From the NCBI GenBank assembly GCA_014529385.2, contig CM043943.1, positions 98,778,355-98,842,354 on the forward strand: 64,000 nt of DNA, written 5' to 3'. How positions within the stretch are numbered: the first letter of the stretch is position 1; each line of letters starts with the position of its first letter. Under the pieces are notes generated by a model. The model did not search any database. It saw only the letters and a list, made by a program, of their open reading frames with translations, and was not told the DNA's origin. A program made the translations under genes and the position numbers. Origin of the DNA: Adiantum capillus-veneris. Its lineage: Eukaryota; Streptophyta; Polypodiopsida; Polypodiales; Pteridaceae. Below are positions 56,268 through 64,000 of the stretch, one piece after another.

Positions 56268-56891
56268 TCATTCCACAAAGGGGAGCAAGCCCAAAGCTTT
56301 GCAGAAAGCTTCAAATTTCTCACTAGACAATGCCTTTGTGAAAAGATCTACAAGGTTGTCATGTGTTAGCACATAATCCAAGATGATCTCTCCTGCTGAG
56401 AGACTCTCCCTCACATAGTGGTAATACACCTCAATGTGCTTTGTGTGAGCATGAAAAACTGGGTTCCTTGCAACTGCAAATGCGCTCTGAATGTCAATGT
56501 AGATGATGTTGGTAATGTCTTGTCCAACACGCAAATCAGTCATACGACGTCTGAGCCATACACACTCAACCGTAGTTGTGAAGACTGCCATGTACTCAGC
56601 CTCACAACTGAAAGTGGCCACAGTAGGTTGATTCTTGCTCAACCATGAAATACATGAACTTCCAAGCATGAAACAAAAACCACTTGTGGACACTCGCGTG
56701 TCATAACAACCAACCCAATCTAAGTCCAAAAAAGCATATAAATCTGGCGGCAATGATCCCCCTTGGGGATAAAACAAGCCAAGATGCAAAGCGCCACTCA
56801 AGTAGCGAAAAATCTTCTTGACTTCTTGCCAATGCTTAGACCCTAGGCTATGCATAAATCTGTTGACTGAATATCTGGCCTCGTGTTGCAT
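56268..56891 (-). pseudogene. Copia RNase H domain
   Basis: A 207-residue frame with VKKIFRYLSGALHLGL, YAFLDLDWVGCYDTRVSTSG, LSKNQPTVATFSCEAEYMA, NPVFHAHTKHIEV and NLVDLFTKAL, the standard order of plant copia RNase H. Catalytic Asp, Glu and Asp positions appear kept. It lacks the rest of Pol except a short RT tail upstream in another frame. Confidence 0.85.
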
Positions 56892-57030
56892 ACATAAATG
56901 AGGCAGCCAACAACAGTTTGGTAAAGAGTGACATCAACAGGATCACCAGCATCATGTAGACTCAACTTCAAACCTGTCTCCATGGAAGTGACAATAGGTT
57001 TGCAATCCTCAAGTCCAAATTTACATAGTG

Positions 57031-58082
57031 ATAGCCGTTTTTCAGCTCTTCATAATTTCCATAGCGAGCTACCTCACCATACCAAGATCACCCAAACACT
57101 GTGGCTATCCCTACCTTTTCATTGTACATAGGCATGTGTGAGTTAGGAGACTTTTCCCATATCTCCTTAAAACCCACAGCTAGCTAGTCATTGGGTTAGT
57201 TGAGCCAAAAAAGTAAATTTAAAAAAGTAATAATATATTATGGTCCATTTGTGTGTAAATATTTCATTGTATATAGAGCCTAAATATAAGAAATTTTCAT
57301 AATTATTCTGGTATTTATTTAAATATTTCTACCTAAGTGTGCATTATTTGCTTATGTATGCTATGTACATTGACTCACCATTACCACAATTTTTCTTACC
57401 ATTTTGCATACTCTTTATTCCATATAGAAATATTTTCATGCAAGATTCTCTTATTTTTTGTGTGAATCCACTCCAAGGAAAAACCTCAAAAGAATACCTT
57501 CCACCATAAGTCATTGCCTTTCACTAAATTCTTATTTTCTATAGGTATATTTCCTTACCTCTTGTAAATAAATATACATCAATAAAAACAAATGAGGACC
57601 CTCCTCATTTGATTCCCTATATTTTCATATATTTATTTTTTGTATATGCAGCTAACACTATTCTAGATTCCATGAATTAATTATATACTAATCTTTTGTT
57701 TCTCCATATCCATTATTATATTTGTGCATAATCCACAACCATACATGTTTTCAAAATTCTAAAGATCAATTAGGTCATGCTCTCATACAATGAGGGGCTC
57801 ACCTTTGGAGTCTAATGCAAATTCAACAAAAAGGAGACTACTAAAGATTTTTTTTTGTGAAGAGAAATAGGACTTTTGGTGGGATTTTTTATATCCATCT
57901 TCACTCTGAACTTGAAGTGGTGGCCAAAAGAGAAAATATGGACCAAGATCGGAATATTCACCTCAAAAATTTTAATAATTTTTGGAGAAACCGCCAGTGA
58001 GATAGGATTTTTGGAGTGGATCCCAGTTTGCCCACTTTTCTCACAAGTAACCCATAGTCTTCTCTCACCTCCTTTCCTACTT

Positions 58083-58116
<34 letters not shown>

Positions 58117-58850
58117 ATTCCTCTCCATACCTCATCAAACCTGCAACTTTCATGGCTTCTTTCATCTTCTTCACCATTCCCATCTCTCTCTTACTCCATA
58201 GCTCAAAATTATCATCTCTACACACATATAGCTCAATTTCTCTCTCTAGAATCAATCTCATATTACCATAACATTTTCATCTTTTCACAAAAAGAGAAAA
58301 AATCAGCAAATAACCAAGATCAAGCTCTGCAAAAGGAGGAGTTTGATCATGGAAAATTCAACTTTTCCATGGTCAAAAGACCTACAACGACAGGGTTCTA
58401 CGACCGCTCATTCGCTAGAGGAGATAGGTGGAAAATTCCATTTTCATCTTGTGTTTTCCATCAAATTGTGTAATTCTAATACTTCTCTTACTTTTTATCA
58501 TTTTATAAATCATATAATGGACCTTGAGTGCATATGCCATGTAATTTTACCCCATCCTACTAACTACAAACTACTAACACTAACCACTAACATACTAGCA
58601 CAAAATAGCCATTGACCTAACCATGAAAGACACCTCACCTCAAGCCTACATGTGCATAGTAACTCTCTCTCTCTCTCTCCTTCCTTAAAACTCTACTTTC
58701 ATCTTATCTACCATCAATAATGCTCTCTTTTGAGCCCACATCCATGACTCAAGCAGACAAAGAAGGCCCACAATGTTTTGATATTTAGAAAAAATCATAA
58801 TCCTAATTTGTTAGCTTGTAAATTAGGATTTCCAATAATCTTAATGAGAT
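57031..58850. other. No gene recognised; AT-rich with (CA)n
   Basis: Long AT-rich stretch. A (CA)n run lies at 58084-58113. Short frames near 58150 and 58350 begin with ATG but show no domain or splice context I trust. Confidence 0.6.
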
Positions 58851-58858
58851 GTCTCCAA

Positions 58859-58870
58859 CCTATAAATAGG
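58859..58870 (+). promoter_or_regulatory. TATA-like element, possible LTR promoter
   Basis: CCTATAAATAGG about 170 bases ahead of a (GT)n stretch. The context looks like an LTR promoter and leader, but no primer site or LTR pair was found. Confidence 0.35.
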
Positions 58871-60851
58871 TCCCTCTCCTTCGACGTTCAAATCTTCGTC
58901 CTTCCACTTGTGCAATACGGACTTGTGTATATTAAGTTTTTATCATTTGATCTTGTTTGAGAAAGTTGTTTAGCGTGTTTTTATTGCCAATTTTGTGACC
59001 ATTGTAAGACGGTATTGTGGTGAGAGATCTACCACACCCTAAGACAGTGTGTGTGTGTGTGTGTGTTGGCAATGTTTAGCATTTACTAAGCATGAGTTAG
59101 TTTTGTACAAGCTCTACGATTGTGAGGTCCCTGCTCCTTTTTAGAGGAGCGGAGTACCTTTGGTAGATCTCCAATCCTGAGAAAGAGAAACCAACGGACA
59201 TTGTCTTAGCTACTACGTAGCCACGGGTATGAACTGGTAGTGAAGGATTGGTCATATCTCGCTATAGTGGAGCATGACCACCATAACCCTATCTAAAAAC
59301 TATCTATAATCAATTATACCTAAAGGTATAAATCTTAGAGTGACGAACCTGTGCGCTTTTTTCCCCATGTTTTAGAAGCATAGCCGCCAAGGTTTGTCTC
59401 TTTTAAGATTTATGACTATGAAAAAAAACAATCTCTAGCGTTGGAAAGTTATTCGGCTCATCGGGTCCACCCGTCCATAGAATGATACCATGAGGGTATC
59501 ATTCTCCCACTTTTCCCACCGCACTCACCCTTCTTTTGTTACCTAATTACTATCATGTGATTTAAATATACATGTTCATTTACCTTATTTATGATACTCA
59601 TTCGTTAAAAGAACCCTTCAGACGGTATTACAAACGGTAATGAGGCAAGTAGTAGTCCTTTTTTAAACCAACAACTTTTGGATTAGGTTCACTTAAGAAT
59701 GTCTACTTGCGCCATTAGGTTCGATAGGTATATACACTATTCATGAAAACTCTTGTCATCCATAGGCGTCCCATACCACTCGACAAGTACTTGTTGTGCC
59801 AACCTGGGCGTACTCCCGCCACAGCAACAACAGTATCAAACCGGGCGTCATCCTCACATGGCAAAACGTAACTGCAGTATCCAGCTGGGCCATCCTGGGT
59901 ATACTTCCACCGCAACATTTGCTGTGCCACTCTGGACATCATCTCACGCCTCGGAAACTGCCACCTAATGCCAGTGCTAATAAGTAGAGAGTCTTGAGAA
60001 AAACCATACCAAAAGTATTGGACATACATTCTTTCCTATGGAAAATAGCTTAACCAAACATTTTTTCCTACTTGTCATACATATGTCGAGTTTCTCGGGG
60101 TTAAGCCCCTTGGTTTCGATCCATGTTTTCCTTTCCTAAGGTGATTAATATATGTCTATGGTCTCGCATATGCAATGATACATAACTTGAAGCTGCAATA
60201 CTAACCTATACCATAGCTCCAATTGATCCGATTGGTGGAGACATAGCATGTTCCGCAAGAGTTCCCCCGTTACTTGTACCGACTTCATGATCATTAGCGC
60301 CTTGGGTTCGAGCACGCTTTGGATCATTTTTTGTATTGTACATAGGTTATACACTTAGAACTTTAAATTGGTCAATTTCCCTATTGATTTCGTTGAAATC
60401 TAAGGTCATTTTTACATATAAGTAACCTTGTTATTTTTCTCGAATATTACTTCACTAAAATTTTCCAAACAGAGTCTGTAATTTGAACTCTTGCCAATTC
60501 GGATTTGCACTTAGTGTTATTGCACTACACCTAATCTATAAATCAAAATATTTCTTAATTTTAATTAATCAAAAATTAAGTGTGTAAACTATGAAATTGA
60601 AAGTTTAGAAATGCATTACTTTTATACACGTGACATTTCTAATCCAATTCTAACTTCAATTTTTAGACTTCAACCAAATCAATTTTTAGTATTATTCAAA
60701 ATACTAATTAATATAATTGATAATAAAATTGGTGAATAAGAATTTCATCATGCATAATAAGAGTGTGATGAGTACTCTTATGTATTAACTTTCAATTAAC
60801 TATGCATAAGTTAATAGTTAAGATGTACTAACTAGAGAAAGTAGGTATACT
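58871..60851. other. No gene recognised
   Basis: Mixed sequence; 59780-59960 shows three loosely similar G+C-richer segments (words like TGCCAACCTGGGCGTACT, GGCCATCCTGGGTATACT, TGCCACTCTGGACATC). From 60400 it is AT-rich and may belong to the chromovirus LTR that follows. Confidence 0.5.
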
Positions 60852-61425
60852 TAGAGAGATTAGAGTAAGAGAGAACACACACACATCTTTTCTAAAGCTA
60901 ATTAAATCTTACTAATCCATTAGAAAGATTAGAGTAAAAGACAACACACACACATCCTTTTCTACAGCTAACTAAACTTTACTAATCCACTAGAGAGAGA
61001 TTAAAGTACGAGAGAACATACACACCTCCTTTCTAAAGCAAATTGAATCTTACTAATCCACTAGAGAAATTAGAGTAAAAGAGAATACACACATTTTTTT
61101 CTAAAGATAATTAAACTTTACTAATCCACTAGAAAGATTAGAGTAAGAGAGAACATACACACATCCTTTCTAAACCTAGTTGAATCTTATTAATCCACTA
61201 GAGAGATTAGAGTAAGAGATAACACACACACACATCCTTCCTAAAGCTTATTGAATCTTACTGATCCATTAGAGAGATTAGAGCACGAGACACACATCAT
61301 TTCTAAAGCTAATTGAATTCTTAATTACTGATCCATTAGAGAGATTAGAGCACGAGACACACATCATTTCTAAAGCTAATTGAATGCTTAATGAATACGT
61401 ACCTTATTAATCCACTAGAGTTTTT
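60852..61425. repeat. Minisatellite of about 75-80-bp units
   Basis: Seven or more imperfect units of the form (ATTAGAGTAAGAGAGAACAC, ACACATCC-TTTCTAAAGC, TAATTGAATCTTACTAATCC, ACTAGAGAG). The last two complete units (about 61260-61385) are shorter and closer to each other. Confidence 0.85.
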
Positions 61426-61528
61426 ACTCTCTTAGTGATTTGTGGATGCCTTCTCTCTAAGAGAAGTGACAGCACTTTGTGAGCGTTATAGAGGCAATCT
61501 CTATGTCTAAAGTGTGAGTATGGATGCT

Positions 61529-61537
61529 CTATTTATA
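61529..61537 (-). promoter_or_regulatory. TATA element in chromovirus 3' LTR
   Basis: TATAAATAG on the minus strand, about 585 bases from the LTR start at 62122; it points toward the minisatellite. Confidence 0.6.
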
Positions 61538-62151
61538 GCAGAAAAGAAAACGATCAAATTTTTTTCCCCTTTTTTTTTATTTTTTTAATAATTTATATTT
61601 TTACATTTTTTCTAAAATTCATACCCGCGTTTTTGGTCCCCTTGTGGTACCTATCAGCTTGACCAATTTGTCCTCATCATCAAGAGATAAGGCCACACAG
61701 CCCCCCTCATTAAGATTAGTCAAGACTAACCTCTCCTTTCCATGTGACTGTGTCTCGCACTTTGTCCCCTCCTATGTGAGTCCAGGTGAGTCCATGTGCC
61801 TTCATGTGTCGTCCTTTTGACTTTATAATTATTTTATTTATTTCGTTAGTGATAAATTACTTTACATTTTCAAGTTAAACTTTATAGTCTTAGACTAACT
61901 TTACAGTAGTAAGAGAAAATTCTACGATCAGTAAATAAGTATTGCAATAAGTTAGTCAGTATTTTATATAGCCAAACATGTCAGAATTTTGTAGCATAAA
62001 TTTTATATTCTAGGTATTCTAGGTTCATAATTTGTACTCGAATATCTTAAATAATGAGTGATGGTTGAAAAATTCAAATGCATATTAGAACTTGTGTGAA
62101 ATTCCGAAGTAGAGGCCTTACAATCTCCCCAACTTTGAATTTGAGATGCCC

Positions 62152-62415
62152 TCATGTGAAGAATAGTGAAGGGTAATCCTTAAGAAGGGTTGTCTCATCT
62201 TCCCAAGTAGCATCTTCTACAGGGAAATCCTTCCATAAGATAAGGTGTTCTTCGATAGATCTATTCCTAAGCTTTCTTTCGCGAGTTTCTAGGATAATAT
62301 CAGGTTGAAGCTGTAAAACGTCTTGAGTAGGTAAAATGATTTTCTCATCATCAAGGACATGGTCAGGGTTATGTACATAAGGTTCTAATAGACTTACAAG
62401 AAATACATCATGCAC
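62152..62415 (-). pseudogene. Integrase C-terminus with chromodomain
   Basis: An 87-residue frame: HDVFLVSLLEPYV (the usual H-VFHVS-L-Y lead-in), then ILETRERKLRNRS, HLILWKDFPVEDATWEDE, a chromodomain signature with the aromatic and acidic residues of the methyl-lysine binding face partly kept. Chromodomains guide chromovirus integration to heterochromatin. It overlaps the end of the integrase frame out of register. Confidence 0.8.
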
Positions 62416-63400
62416 GTTGAGATGGAAGGAAGTTTTAGTTTATAAGCTTGATCACGTACAACCTTGATTATTTTGTAAGGTCCACAAAATCGGTAGCTAA
62501 GCTTCTTATACCTTCCAAGAGGCAGATTGCTCTTTTTGGGCTTTACTCGTAAGAAAACTTTATCACCTTCCTTGAAAATCCAATCAGATCTTTTCAAGTC
62601 TGCGTACTTCTTTTGTCTATCTTGAGCCGCTTGAATATCCCTTTGAATAGCTTTGGTTTGAGCTTCCATTTCTTCGAGCATTTTCTTTGAGGCTTCTACC
62701 CTTATAGTGGGGTCAGAAACGTTAAGAGGTGATAAACATTCTTGACCATAAAGAGCATTAAAAGGTGTCATTCCAATACTTCTATGAGTATAGGAATTAT
62801 ATGCATACTCTACCAAGGGTAGGTATTGAATCCACTTGCAAGGTTCTCTATTGCAGTAGGCTCTGAGGACGTCTTCAATTACTTGATTAAATCTTTCAGT
62901 TTGGCCATCAGTTTGAGGATGATAAGTAGTACTAAAACATAATTGGGTTCCAATCGCTTGAAACAATGATACCCAAAAATTTGAAGTAAACTTGGCATCA
63001 CGATCGCTGACAATCCTCTTGGGTAAACCATGAATTCTGAAAACCTCCTTCACAAACATACTAGCAATATCTGAAGTTGTAAAGGTTGTCTTGACGGGGA
63101 TTAAGTGAGCCACCTTAGTAAGCAAGTCGACTATGACCATGATTGAATCATAGCCATCTTGAATAGAAGGAAGCCCTGTGATAAATTCCATGCTAATACA
63201 TTCCCATTTCATTTGGGGAATATCTAAAGGATGTAATCTTACCTGGCATCTTCAGTCTCTCCGCCTTAATCCTTTGACAAGACAAACACTGCTTGACATG
63301 GCGAAGGACATCGCCCTTCATACATTGCCAATAGTAACTTCTATGAATTTCATTGAGGGTTTTGGCATAACCAGGATGTCCTAAAGTTGGGCCATCATGT
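62394..63400 (-). pseudogene. Integrase of chromovirus
   Basis: The zinc region, in another frame at 63240-63400, reads EAHDGPTLGHPGY and CLSCQRIK. The core frame 63212-62394 has SMEFITGLPSI, IVSDRDAKF and HPQTDGQTERFN, then GQECLSPL, EGDKVFLRVKP and KLSYRFCGPYKI. The first catalytic position is Glu in MEF where nearly all relatives have Asp (MDF). A frame change near 63212 splits zinc region from core. Confidence 0.85.
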
Positions 63401-63422
63401 GCTTCATATAGGATAGCATTCC

Positions 63423-64000
63423 TTAGGGCAGAATCCTTAGGTATGCATAGTCGATTCCTATATAAATTTTCCCATCTTCTAAGGAGTAATGTAGAGGTAT
63501 AGGCTGATTTGCTGATACCCTCTCTTCACATAGGATACTAGCAAGCATCTGGTAATCTGCATCTCTGACAGCAGCATCCGAGACCTTGTCTAAAATAGGG
63601 TTGTTAGCCATGGAAATTGGCCCTTGAAAAACTTTACGGATTAGGGCATCTGCCACAACATTATCCTTACCTGGTCTAAATTTCATATCAAAATCATATT
63701 CGCGCATGAGCTCTATCCATCTCCTCTATCTCATGTTAAGGTTAGGTTGGGTAAAAATCCACTTAAGGCTCTTGTGATCTGTTACCAATTGGAATTTGCG
63801 TCCCAATAGATAATGTCTCCATGGATTGAGAGCGTGAATAACTGCTAGTAATTCTAAATCATGTGTAGCATAATTCACTTCATGAATCCTAAGCTTTCAA
63901 GAAGTGTAAGCTACAGGCCTTCCTTCTTGAGTAAGGACTCCTCCTAATGCAAGGTTACTAGCATCTGTGATCACTTCAAATTCTTGGGTGAAGTCTAGAA
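63423..64000 (-). pseudogene. RNase H of chromovirus (edge-truncated)
   Basis: From the right edge the minus strand reads FEVITDASNLALGGVL, then after a stop HEVNYATHDLELLAVIHAL, VTDHKSLKWIF, and after another stop WIELMREYDFDMKFRPGK and NVVADALIRK, the Ty3 RNase H order. Two nonsense codons (near 63890 and 63730) interrupt it. RT itself lies beyond the window. Confidence 0.85.

Larger units (their letters stand above)
55915..57030 (-). mobile_element. Second Ty1/copia fragment: 3' LTR and RT/RNase H end
   Basis: The LTR at 55915-56190 is followed by a polypurine tract, then minus-strand RNase H (56891-56268) and the RT tail to about 57030 with DCKPIVTSME and VDVTLYQTVVGCLIYV. It belongs to the same family as the 54319-54886 insertion. 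It lies at the point where the hAT frame stops (near 55914). The 5' part of the element is missing and the right end is not sharply defined. Confidence 0.75.
60852..62122 (-). repeat. 3' LTR of chromovirus (right end firm, left end not defined)
   Basis: The minus strand starts TGTAAGGCCTCTAC at 62122 right after a polypurine tract (AAAGTTGGGGAGAT at 62123-62137), as in many plant chromoviruses. With the TATA at 61529-61537, the minisatellite would be in R/U5. The left limit is unknown; 60852 is the minisatellite start. Confidence 0.6.
62123..64000 (-). mobile_element. Chromovirus-type Ty3/gypsy, 3' half (runs off right edge)
   Basis: Minus-strand order RNase H, integrase, chromodomain, polypurine tract, LTR. 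The terminal chromodomain defines the chromovirus branch. Several stops and one frame change show that the copy is decayed. Confidence 0.88.

Noticed and set aside
58149-58615. Two short ATG frames (MASFIFF... and MENSTFPW...) as host genes
   Set aside because: No domain, no consistent splice or promoter evidence, AT-rich composition; likely chance.
60852-61425. Regular repeats considered as a CRISPR array
   Set aside because: Units are tandem and imperfect with no unique spacers, and the context is a plant LTR; it is a minisatellite.

Overview
The window looks like nuclear DNA of a land plant with a large, repeat-rich genome. Nearly everything recognisable is mobile: Ty3/gypsy elements of the Athila/Tat and chromovirus types (one with a second RNase H, several with tRNA-Asp-like primer sites), Ty1/copia pieces with a tRNA-Met primer site, L1-type and RTE-like LINEs, a hAT transposase, a TIR element and a rolling-circle (Helitron-class) element with an RPA-like gene. 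Very long GA/CT, GT/CA, TA and poly-G tracts fill the spaces. I cannot name the species and see no host gene I would defend; two candidate first exons and one isolated exon-like block are listed with low confidence.

Layout. 1-5435 (-): a Tat-type Ty3/gypsy element cut by the window edge (second RNase H, RT/RNase H, protease, Gag, plus an extra upstream ORF with its own zinc knuckle), with its 5' LTR starting at 5436. 5600-9150: microsatellite field with RTE-like LINE 3' ends. 9213-9548 (-): unexplained exon-like block. 11529-11542: end of a copia-type 5' LTR and its primer site. 11838-15607 (+): damaged L1-type LINE. 16541-24540 (+): an almost complete but mutated Helentron-like element: RPA-like gene, DUF6570-like region, HUH Rep, Pif1-type helicase and a C-terminal endonuclease, then a 3' hairpin. 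24560-31482: mostly unrecognised DNA. 31483-45282 (-): a 13.8-kb Athila-like element with both LTRs, primer site, polypurine tract, and a second protease-like domain after integrase. 45283-47939 (-): the primer-site end of another LTR element. 48110-51125 (+): two RTE-like LINE copies around long CT/TA tracts. 51584-52937: a TIR element flanked by TTAA. 53740-57030: a hAT transposase gene broken by two copia insertions. 57030-60850: unrecognised. 60852-64000 (-): 3' LTR, chromodomain, integrase and RNase H of a chromovirus, cut by the edge.

How the parts relate. The window is a record of nested insertion and decay rather than a set of cooperating genes. Two structures stand out as possibly undescribed. 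The first is the rolling-circle element, which joins an RPA-like gene (typical of plant Helitrons) with a Rep-helicase-endonuclease protein (typical of Helentrons). The second is the Athila-like element, whose polyprotein carries a second retropepsin-like domain after integrase, followed in frame by a W-x-P-K/R repeat region. All functional assignments come from motif reading by eye; no database search was possible.
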